Assembly (NCBI GenBank): GCA_018831195.1
Contig: JAHJDP010000096.1
Span: 1-47,182, forward strand
DNA from: Candidatus Eisenbacteria bacterium
Lineage (GTDB): Bacteria > Eisenbacteria > RBG-16-71-46 > CAIMUX01 > JAHJDP01
Direction: 5' to 3'
Length of the DNA: 47,182 nucleotides
Positions within the stretch are counted from its first letter, which is position 1. Each line of letters begins with the position of its first letter. Below the pieces are notes generated by a model, which saw only the letters and a program-made list of their open reading frames with translations, searched no databases and was not told where the DNA came from. Below are positions 25,701 through 31,975 of this stretch, one piece after another. The position numbers and the translations under genes are program-made.

Positions 25701-26591
25701 GTCATTGTCGTGGCTGGAGCCCTCGCAGCGAATCCCGTCAATTAGATTTCCTGCGGGGGAGACGTTGGAATCCATTCCGACATGGTTTTTGAAAATCAGG
25801 CAATTAAAGACATCATTGCCGCTGGTGTTGAAGAAGATGCCGTTTTCCTGATTATTATAAATGCGGTTTCCATTGATGGAATCATCTTCAACGGGCCCGG
25901 TTTCATCTGCAAGGAAATGGATGCCGTTGTTTCCATTGTTGTAGATGTAATTTCGTTCTCCATCGGCGTCTACACCTATAACATTGTATTTGGGTCCCGA
26001 ATGGACAAAGATACCATCTGCAGAGTTGTTATAAATATCGCAGTTTCGGATAATGTTCCAATTGGTATCCTGTCCACCCATATCAATGCCAATATTATTG
26101 CTATTCAAGACAACCCTTTCGCATCCTTCAAAACCCGGCTGCCCGATTTCATTATTGTGATAGCCCGGATGTATAAAGATTCCCGCTTGATCAAAGAGCA
26201 TGATTCGTAGACCGGTAATGACGCAGAAGTTTGCCGCGAGCTGGAGACCAGGACAGGCGGCCGTTCCTATTCCAAGCAGCGTTACTCGCGGCGGATCGCC
26301 GGGATCGCAAGCAACCGGGCCGCTCGAATTCTCTTCGCCCCGTATTTCAGTTTCATTGACCGTCATAGCGGGTAGTGGTGAGGTAAGGGTGATCCCTCCT
26401 TCAACATCGAAAACGATCTTGTGTGGTGTGCCGACGTGGCTGCTGGCCTGGATCAAGCACTCGCGCAGCGTTCCGGGGCCGGAATCGGCCAGATCGGTCA
26501 CTGTGAAGATATCCGCCTGAGCCCCTGTCTGGAGTAAGACGGCCATTATCACAAGGACGACCAAGGTGCAGATTGAACGAAGTGACAACAT
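22752..26591 (-). CDS. exported beta-helix + VCBS/FG-GAP repeat + ASPIC/UnbV protein with sorting domain
   Basis: The protein has 1279 residues and a signal peptide to about residue 26. Residues 30-600 form a right-handed beta-helix: the start resembles CSLREAI-type domains (T-V-T-D-L-A-D-S-G-P-G-T-L-R-E-C), then many N-x-I-x-x-N and G-N-x-I-G-T coils. From about residue 720 there are seven VCBS/FG-GAP-like units with W-x-D-Y/F-D-N-D-G-x-x-D-L-(F/Y) motifs. An ASPIC/UnbV domain follows (N-R-F-G-I-G-A-R-I-E-V ... V-Y-W-P-S-G), then the C-terminal Ig-like sorting domain (G-A-Y-F-M-S-L-E-F ... K-V-M-Y-L-K). Such composites are typical secreted surface proteins of this bacterial group. It has copy C of the two-box motif about 100 bases upstream. 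The start was chosen by GGAGG and the signal peptide. Confidence 0.8.
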   Translation of the reverse strand: MLSLRSICTLVVLVIMAVLLQTGAQADIFTVTDLADSGPGTLRECLIQASSHVGTPHKIVFDVEGGITLTSPLPAMTVNETEIRGEENSSGPVACDPGDPPRVTLLGIGTAACPGLQLAANFCVITGLRIMLFDQAGIFIHPGYHNNEIGQPGFEGCERVVLNSNNIGIDMGGQDTNWNIIRNCDIYNNSADGIFVHSGPKYNVIGVDADGERNYIYNNGNNGIHFLADETGPVEDDSINGNRIYNNQENGIFFNTSGNDVFNCLIFKNHVGMDSNVSPAGNLIDGIRCEGSSHDNDILDNIINGNVHHGISLWQQSDNDSIAGNFVGVLESGDPMPNGDHGIYIETAHNTIGPDNVIMYNCPNGSSFAGLSFENGADHNAAWHNTISANSGYGVKFTGTGTSFNNLGGNYIGTDEFNGVFGNAEDGIVLESDAGGNTIHHNVVGFNNAHGIGVAITAGNQTIYGNKIGTDSAMTADLGNGQSGIKLSSSNNTIGGLFEDEENIIVNNSNYGINAASSSQQGGNYIVGNFIGTNENGDVMGNGSSGIRVGGYMINNDIGDWADIDGAGNTIMYNAGPGVIVAGQGTDPANPVQNRILTNRICSNLASHEEQIKLLNEGNDDLPAPNVGAAYNAILITSGELIGVVSGTIGYPHPPNVSTRIQVFYDTEDSCGLYYGHDHVLTSETTWLVQGAPLRYTSNVYATETTRGPDAPPEPESQTSPYSGMEDVGLFFNLADACSSSVCPWLCTDDSGGSSSWIDYNNDGLEDLFICNAGSANLLFENLGDYNFDLDDAQWLSAAGDVTFSSAWADYDNDGLLDCYLVNSNSSNKLIRNTGSGFEPVSMPVIENDGPGRTAAWADIDLDGDLDLFLANHGTVDGLYLQDGAEFEEIIHSILGYDFPALPTTCAAFGDYDNDGDPDLYLGVSGQANMLLRNNGDLTFTDVTSGLLGDTGETRAVVWGDFNNDQHLDLFFCNYDGGSKLLYGSGDGAFEDVTPQSVADIFYMVSVDTGDLDQNGHLDLVTYAEGMPKPIVWFSDGLTYIPEEGPRESSIVSGPMGDIDGDGDLDIFTVSNQVGEDNSFLVNTLTEEEGWVLYKLVGTQSNRFGIGARIEVTTGRGTQIREVQAGTGSRGQSSIKAAFGLSDVETIDLVRVYWPSGAISELEDVTINQVYTIVEPTTDAVEPLPALVTVISLHCAPNPFTGRTQVQYQLVQPQEVTLRIYDSAGRVVRTLVNDQRSAGVHQIPWDGRNQANEPVAAGAYFMSLEFGGGRVQEKVMYLK

Positions 26592-26597
26592 GGTACA

Positions 26598-26602
26598 CCT
26601 CC
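26598..26602 (-). promoter_or_regulatory. ribosome-binding site GGAGG selecting the start at 26591
   Basis: GGAGG on the minus strand lies six bases before ATG 26591, which opens a clean signal peptide; the frame continues open 17 codons upstream without a ribosome-binding site. Confidence 0.7.
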
Positions 26603-26699
26603 ATGAAATAAATTTGGATACGGCAAATGGGTACAAACGCATGGGATGGGGCTCGAAAAGTCTGCGCTGCGAAGAGCCGGAATCCCCCCTCTGTGGGGT

Positions 26700-26727
26700 C
26701 TACGCTTCAAGGGGTGGAGTTCTCGTG
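26700..26727 (-). promoter_or_regulatory. two-box motif copy C (candidate ECF promoter) before the beta-helix/VCBS gene
   Basis: Read on the minus strand: CACGAGAACTC (26727-26717), 11 bases, GCGTAG (26705-26700), identical in boxes and spacing to copies at 19279 and 29558. It begins four bases after the kinase stop codon. Transcription would start near 26693, giving a leader of about 100 bases to ATG 26591. Confidence 0.6.
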
Positions 26728-26731
26728 GGGT

Positions 26732-29491
26732 TTAGTTCATTAAGGAATCAATCTCGGCCTGATACCGCGCCGCTTCCTCCGGCTTTTCCCATGCCGTGTA
26801 GTGCCGGACCATCCGGTCGAGCGCGTCGGCTTTTCGGGCGGCCGCAATGGTTGAATCGAGGATTGGTTGGCGGCTGCGGGTAAAAAGTGAATCAGCCTCT
26901 TCATGGCGCCGCTGCGCCGCCAGGCAGCTGGCCAAGATGTTATCGGCGAGATAGGGGATCCAGCTTTTTTCAGGGAGTTTCGCGCGTAAGGAGTCTGCAA
27001 TGTCGCGCAACATCGACTCGCACCCATCTCCTTCACCACGATCGATGGCATAGACGGCATGTTCCATCCGCGTGAAGATCGTGTTGATCGCATCATTCCC
27101 GAGAAGTATTTCATTCAATCGAACGGCCTCAGCCAACGCAGCTTCGCCTTCTTGTAGTTTCCCCTCGGCCTTTAATACCAGCGATAGATTTCCCATGAGC
27201 GATGCAATATGCAGGTGCTCATCCCCAAAATGTTCGCGCCAAATAACTTCAGCCCTCTTGTACATATCCTCCGAATCCTGGTATTTCCCTGCTTTAAAGA
27301 GGAATAATGCCAGGTTGTTAAGGCTTGCCGCAATGGAGACGTGCCCCTCTTCTCCATACAATTGAATCCGCCGGTCCAAGGCCTGTCGAAATACCGATTC
27401 GGCTTCGTCTCTCTTGTTCTGGCCGGAGAGGATGCTGCCCAAAATGTTAAGGAGCGCTGGGTAAGACTCGTGTTCTTCCCCCATGTGTTCACGCCACAGA
27501 TCGATCGCCTCCCGGGCCGTTGCCTCCGCCTCTTCATACTTCTCCTGAGAACTAAGGAAATAGGCCAGATTAATAAGGTTTGTCGCCAAAGATGGATGGT
27601 TATCACCATGGTGCTTTCTTTGGATTTCCAGCGCGGCCCGCATCCGCTTTTCCGCCTGGCTGGGATGTCCCTGGCCCCCCAGAAAGATCGCATAGCTTTC
27701 GAGGAGCGGCACCATATCAAGGTGCTCCTTGCCGAGCAGTTTTTCCTGCATGGCAAGGGCCTCAAGATATAATTGTTCCGCCTCCTCGTATTTCCCGCGC
27801 CCATCCAAGACGCTGGCTAGAAAGCACAGATGAGTCGCGATCGTCGGATGTTCCTCGCCATAATGAGCGCGCTCGATTTCAAGGACCTGCCGCGCCAGGA
27901 CCTCAGCGCTGTCTTCCTTCGACTGCGCCATGCGCAGCCTGGCCAGCCTGAAAAGGCTCATGGCGACATCGGGATGTGTTTCGCCGAGTATCTCCCGCTG
28001 GACGGCATAAGCCCCTTCAAGATGGGGGGCCGCTTCTTCGATGAATCCCAGTGCGAAATAAGTATCCCCAATGGTGCTTTGAACCGCGGCTCTTACTTCC
28101 GGTTGATCAGCCAAGCCCTCATCGATCGTCTTGGCCGCCTCATCGAGGACCTCTCGAACCGTGACATCTTTGCCCATGCCGGAGGGATTGACCGAACCCA
28201 ACATATCCCGAAGGAAGGTATTGATCTGATCGGCCTTCTGAGCTTCCGCTTCCGCCCGCGCCCGCAGGACCCGCTGTTGGCCGAACAGTACCGACATTGT
28301 GATCCCAAAAACGATGGAGAGAATGAAGAGGGTGGCAGCGAATGCGAAGGGTCCCCGGTGACGAGAAACCAGCTTCCGGAATTGATAAACCGCGCTGGGG
28401 GGCGAAGCGAGGATCGGTTGATTTGCAAGATGTCGCTCGATATCGTCGACGAGGGCCGAGACCGACTGATACCGATCCGCCGGATTTTTCTCCAGCGCTT
28501 TGAGGGTGATAGTTTCGAGGTCACCGCGTAGCAATTTGAATGAACCGCTTGGCTTTGCCGGATCCTCTTCACAGATGACGCGAATCGCCTCATGGATCAT
28601 CGCCTTGTGAACGTCGTAGGGCCGCTGCCCGGTGAGCATTTCGTAAAGGATCACGCCGAGCGAATAGACATCGCTCCTCAGATCAATCGCATCAGGATTC
28701 CCGCGGGCCTGCTCGGGGCTCATATAGGCCAGCGTCCCGCGGATCTTTCCCACTTCGGAGACCATGGTTGTCAAGCTGACATCCGCATCGGTCAGGCGGG
28801 CGAGGCCGAAGTCGAGGATCTTCACCTGCGCGTCACGCCGCGAGGCGCCCGCGTCTTCACCATCCGGCGGAATGACAAATATATTCGAGGGCTTCAGATC
28901 GCGGTGGATGACGCTGCGCTGATGCGCATAGGCTATCGCACGGCAGATCTGCAGGAAGAGCGCGAGGCGTTCGCGGATCTGATGGCGGGTGGGCGAATCT
29001 CCCAGGGGCCGCGATTGCAAATAGGCGTCGAGCGGGACGCCGGTGATCAGCTCCATCGCGAAGTAATGTTGTCCGTTTTCGGTTTGCCCGGCGTCGTGAA
29101 TCGCGGCGATGTTCGGGTGCTTCAGGAGCGCCAGGGCCTGCGCCTCGCGCTGGAAGAGTTTCACATGGTGTTCATCGACCACCGCGCCGCCGCGGATCAC
29201 CTTGAGCGCCACCCGGCGCCGGGGATTCTGCTGTTCGGCCTCATAGACCACGCCCATACCGCCGGCGCCGATTCTGCGGATGATGCGATAGCCGGCGATG
29301 ACGCCGTTGGCACCATCCGAAGGCGAAATGCCGGATGGCGTGCTGCCGGATGGTGGCTGCGCGGAGCCGATGAAGAGCGATTCGGACTCGGGGAACTCGG
29401 ATAGCGACGGGTCCCGCTCGGGATGCTCTGGGTTCGAAGGATTAATTTTGGGATCGTCCTCGGGATTCTGCGGCGGCCTTTCTATCGGCAT
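26732..29491 (-). CDS. membrane-anchored Ser/Thr protein kinase (Hanks/PknB type) with TPR sensor domain
   Basis: The protein has 919 residues. It has a proline- and acid-rich N-terminus (1-65), then a kinase domain (about 68-355) with all key residues: glycine loop G-A-G-G-M-G (75-80), V-A-L-K (K97), H-R-D-L-K-P-S-N (D198, N203), D-F-G (227-229) and S-P-E-Q. One membrane segment (about 382-404) follows, then about ten tetratricopeptide repeats of the TPR_10/12 kind (A-x-x-I-x-x-x-x-G-x-E/D-H-P periodicity of about 42 residues) on the far side. It should phosphorylate cytoplasmic Ser/Thr targets in response to protein contacts of the TPR part. Candidate targets are the nearby sigma/anti-sigma pair, by analogy only. 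The gene lies between motif copies C and B. GAGGAG precedes the ATG by eight bases. Confidence 0.9.
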   Translation of the reverse strand: MPIERPPQNPEDDPKINPSNPEHPERDPSLSEFPESESLFIGSAQPPSGSTPSGISPSDGANGVIAGYRIIRRIGAGGMGVVYEAEQQNPRRRVALKVIRGGAVVDEHHVKLFQREAQALALLKHPNIAAIHDAGQTENGQHYFAMELITGVPLDAYLQSRPLGDSPTRHQIRERLALFLQICRAIAYAHQRSVIHRDLKPSNIFVIPPDGEDAGASRRDAQVKILDFGLARLTDADVSLTTMVSEVGKIRGTLAYMSPEQARGNPDAIDLRSDVYSLGVILYEMLTGQRPYDVHKAMIHEAIRVICEEDPAKPSGSFKLLRGDLETITLKALEKNPADRYQSVSALVDDIERHLANQPILASPPSAVYQFRKLVSRHRGPFAFAATLFILSIVFGITMSVLFGQQRVLRARAEAEAQKADQINTFLRDMLGSVNPSGMGKDVTVREVLDEAAKTIDEGLADQPEVRAAVQSTIGDTYFALGFIEEAAPHLEGAYAVQREILGETHPDVAMSLFRLARLRMAQSKEDSAEVLARQVLEIERAHYGEEHPTIATHLCFLASVLDGRGKYEEAEQLYLEALAMQEKLLGKEHLDMVPLLESYAIFLGGQGHPSQAEKRMRAALEIQRKHHGDNHPSLATNLINLAYFLSSQEKYEEAEATAREAIDLWREHMGEEHESYPALLNILGSILSGQNKRDEAESVFRQALDRRIQLYGEEGHVSIAASLNNLALFLFKAGKYQDSEDMYKRAEVIWREHFGDEHLHIASLMGNLSLVLKAEGKLQEGEAALAEAVRLNEILLGNDAINTIFTRMEHAVYAIDRGEGDGCESMLRDIADSLRAKLPEKSWIPYLADNILASCLAAQRRHEEADSLFTRSRQPILDSTIAAARKADALDRMVRHYTAWEKPEEAARYQAEIDSLMN

Positions 29492-29557
29492 CTAAAAGTC
29501 TCCTCTCCGCAAAGGAATATAGACCATTCAATTTTCGGGCGCCAGGCGCGTTTTGCC

Positions 29558-29585
29558 CACGAGAACTCACCGTTGGGAGGCGTAG
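29558..29585 (+). promoter_or_regulatory. two-box motif copy B (candidate ECF promoter) before the YadA-head-like operon
   Basis: CACGAGAACTC (29558-29568), 11 bases, GCGTAG (29580-29585). It sits in the divergent region between the kinase and the head-protein gene and points toward the latter. Transcription would start near 29592, about 70 bases before ATG 29660. It matches copies A and C in both boxes and in spacing, while the spacer sequence differs. Confidence 0.6.
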
Positions 29586-29645
29586 GAGGATAGAAGTCCA
29601 GGTGGATCCCGCATGGATCACTGAGGCAGGGGAAGCAGGTTATGA

Positions 29646-29651
29646 AAGGAG
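29646..29651 (+). promoter_or_regulatory. ribosome-binding site AAGGAG favouring the start at 29660
   Basis: AAGGAG lies eight bases before ATG 29660. The in-frame ATG 29642 lies upstream of it with no comparable site, so the shorter form is preferred, though not certain. Confidence 0.5.
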
Positions 29652-29659
29652 CATGGGAC

Positions 29660-31357
29660 ATGGCGACTTTGAAATTGAAACAGAAAGCAGAGGGCGCCCG
29701 CGTCGCGGCGGCGCTGATGGCGTTCGCCATCTTTTTTACCCTGACTCTGTGCGCGGTGTCCGCTGTCTTGGCGGAGCCGACTTTCACAAGCTACCAGGGG
29801 GTTTTAGAAAAGGACGGGGCGGCGTATACGGGGACCGCCCAGATGAAGTTCGCCATCGTTGATCTCACGACAGGCGCCAGCCTTTGGTCGAATGATGGAT
29901 CGAGTGTCGATGGCGGCGAGCCGGCCGCGGCGGTCAGCGTTTCCGTGGGCGACGGTGTCTTCACGGTCTTTTTGGGGATGTCGCCCATGGTCCCGCTCGT
30001 GCCCGCCAATCTGGCCGGATCGGATGAACCGGTCCTGCGCGTTTGGGTCGACACGGGGGATGGTTACGAGATGCTTACCGACCAGCCGATCGGCGGCGCC
30101 CTGTACAGCATGGCGACGACGGCGGGTTCCTACTGGAGTCTCAGCGGGAACGCCGGAACCACGCCGGGAACGAACTATCTGGGCACCTCCGACGAGACCC
30201 AGCTCAGCATCAAGGTCGGCGGGCGCAATATCCTCAGGCTGAAGCCGACCGGAGAAGACGAGGGTGTCCCGAATCCGGGAAATATCATCGGCGGCCGCTT
30301 TAACAATAATGTGACGGATGGTGTGATCGGCGCGACGATCGGCGGCGGTGGGAATGTCGACCAACCGAACCGGGTCACCGACAACTTCGGGACGGTCGGG
30401 GGCGGGTATGACAATACCGCGGGGGATGGAAATACCACCTATAACGATGCACAGAGCGCCACCGTTGGCGGCGGCGAGCACAATACAGCCGGGCATTCGC
30501 ATGCCACCATCGGTGGAGGATATGGAAATGAAGTGACAGGTGTTTTAGGCGCCATCGGCGGCGGCTTTGTCAATAAAGCCGCTCATAATTCCACGGTCGG
30601 CGGGGGGTACTCCAATGAAGCCGATGGTAGTTATGCGACCGTTGGCGGTGGGTTGGGCAACAGGGCCGGCGGAACTTCGAGCACTGTTCCTGGTGGATAC
30701 TATTGTCATGCTTTAGGCGATGGCGCTTTTGCCGCGGGCAACAAGGCGCGGGCACTTGCCGAGGGTTCCTTTGTTTGGGCGGACAAGTCCAATTCGAATG
30801 ATTTTGATTCCTGGGGCGACAACTCTGTTCGTTTTCGAGCCTCCGGCGGCATCTTCATCGCCGATTCCAACGACGACAATAGAATCCGTCTGCTCCCTGA
30901 AACGGGGACGATCCGCACAGAATCTCTCGTGATCACTGCTGGGTTGGATCTTGCGGAACCGTTTGAGATGAGCGACGCAAAACTTCTACCTGAGGGCTCT
31001 GTGGTAGTCATCGACGAAAAGCATCCGGGTCAGTTGAAGCTGAGTGACCGGGCCTATGATCGCCGGGTCGCGGGAATCATCAGCGGCGCGGGCGGGATCA
31101 ATCCCGGCCTGATGTTGGAACAGAAAGGCAAGGTCAATGGCGGCCAGCATGTCGCTCTAACCGGCAGGGCTTATGTGAAAGCGGATGCATCGCGTGGATC
31201 GATAAGACCCGGCGATCTCTTGACGACATCCGATATGCCCGGCCATGCGATGAAGGCGGCGGATACGGGAAAACGCACCGGCGCGGTCATCGGCAAAGCC
31301 ATGAGTTCCCTCGATAGTGGAACCGGTCTGGTTTTGGTTCTTATCAGCCTGCAATAG
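29660..31357 (+). CDS. exported protein with YadA-head-like glycine repeats and conserved C-terminal domain
   Basis: The protein has 565 residues from ATG 29660. It has a signal peptide ending near V-L-A-E. A beta-rich N-terminal domain (P-T-F-T-S-Y-Q-G-V-L, then K-F-A-I-V-D and P-I-G-G-A-L-Y-S-M-A) is common to surface proteins of FCB bacteria. About eight 14-22-residue coils follow, of the form A-T-V-G-G-G-x-x-N-x-A-x-G, as in YadA/trimeric adhesin heads. The last 150 residues (E-G-S-V-V-V-I-D-E ... G-R-A-Y-V-K-A-D ... G-R/K-A-M-S-S-L-D-S-G-T-G) resemble the C-terminal domain seen in phage-tail-like and peptidase G2-like proteins. It lacks the Ig-like sorting domain and the trimeric beta-barrel anchor. 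It is the first gene of a three-gene unit with motif B upstream. Confidence 0.7.
   Translation: MATLKLKQKAEGARVAAALMAFAIFFTLTLCAVSAVLAEPTFTSYQGVLEKDGAAYTGTAQMKFAIVDLTTGASLWSNDGSSVDGGEPAAAVSVSVGDGVFTVFLGMSPMVPLVPANLAGSDEPVLRVWVDTGDGYEMLTDQPIGGALYSMATTAGSYWSLSGNAGTTPGTNYLGTSDETQLSIKVGGRNILRLKPTGEDEGVPNPGNIIGGRFNNNVTDGVIGATIGGGGNVDQPNRVTDNFGTVGGGYDNTAGDGNTTYNDAQSATVGGGEHNTAGHSHATIGGGYGNEVTGVLGAIGGGFVNKAAHNSTVGGGYSNEADGSYATVGGGLGNRAGGTSSTVPGGYYCHALGDGAFAAGNKARALAEGSFVWADKSNSNDFDSWGDNSVRFRASGGIFIADSNDDNRIRLLPETGTIRTESLVITAGLDLAEPFEMSDAKLLPEGSVVVIDEKHPGQLKLSDRAYDRRVAGIISGAGGINPGLMLEQKGKVNGGQHVALTGRAYVKADASRGSIRPGDLLTTSDMPGHAMKAADTGKRTGAVIGKAMSSLDSGTGLVLVLISLQ
30331..30783 (+). repeat. YadA-head-like glycine-rich coil repeats
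   Basis: Eight consecutive coding coils contain G-G-G followed by asparagine and A-G or E-A, with unequal spacers of 14 to 22 residues. This is protein-level repetition; the DNA units are degenerate. Confidence 0.7.
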
Positions 31358-31381
31358 CCGGATCTCTAATTGGAGGGAATC

Positions 31382-31942
31382 ATGAAACGTAAAATTGGAA
31401 GGATAAGTTACAGGCTTGTCATTCCGACACTCTTGCTGGCATTGATACTTTGCCATCCCACCTCGGCATCGACATTGATCACACGCCATGTTTTCGGATT
31501 AGGCGGCGGCGCGGCGGTTTCTGCCAACTATGGCCTGATTGCAACGCTCAGCCAGGATGTCGCCGGCGAGGCGAGGCATCATGAGTTCTTTATTGGAAGT
31601 GGATTTTGGCATGGCGGCACACCAACGACTGATGTGGGCGATCCGGATATCCCTTTGCCAATTTGCTTTGCCCTATCACGAATCATGCCCAATCCCTTCA
31701 CGCCATCGGCAACGATTCGTTACGATGTGCCGGCGCTGGGTGGATCCGTCAAAATCGATATCTTTAATGTGACCGGCAGGCGGATCAAGACACTTGTCGA
31801 TGCTCAAAAAACACCAGGACAGCACAGCATTGTCTGGGATGGCAGGAACGATTGGGGCAAACCGGTCGGCGCAGGAGTCTATTTCGTTGCAATGAATGCG
31901 CCGGGTTACAGGAAAAGTCAGAGGCTTATCTGTATCCGATAG
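31382..31942 (+). CDS. short exported protein consisting mainly of the C-terminal sorting domain
   Basis: The protein has 186 residues from ATG 31382 (GGAGGG just upstream). Signal peptide to about residue 30. A segment of about 60 residues follows (H-V-F-G-L-G-G-G-A-A-V-S-A-N-Y-G), the beginning of a repeat found in many FCB surface proteins. The last 85 residues are the Ig-like sorting domain (N-P-F-T-P-S-A-T-I-R-Y ... G-R-R-I-K-T-L ... G-A-G-V-Y-F-V-A-M ... R-L-I-C-I-R). It is 24 bases after the head-like gene and 33 bases before the subtilase gene, so the three are almost certainly co-transcribed. A minimal cargo with its export signal; role unknown. Confidence 0.75.
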   Translation: MKRKIGRISYRLVIPTLLLALILCHPTSASTLITRHVFGLGGGAAVSANYGLIATLSQDVAGEARHHEFFIGSGFWHGGTPTTDVGDPDIPLPICFALSRIMPNPFTPSATIRYDVPALGGSVKIDIFNVTGRRIKTLVDAQKTPGQHSIVWDGRNDWGKPVGAGVYFVAMNAPGYRKSQRLICIR

Positions 31943-31975
31943 GTTTCGCTGCTCAAGACCGGGGAGGGTAGAACA

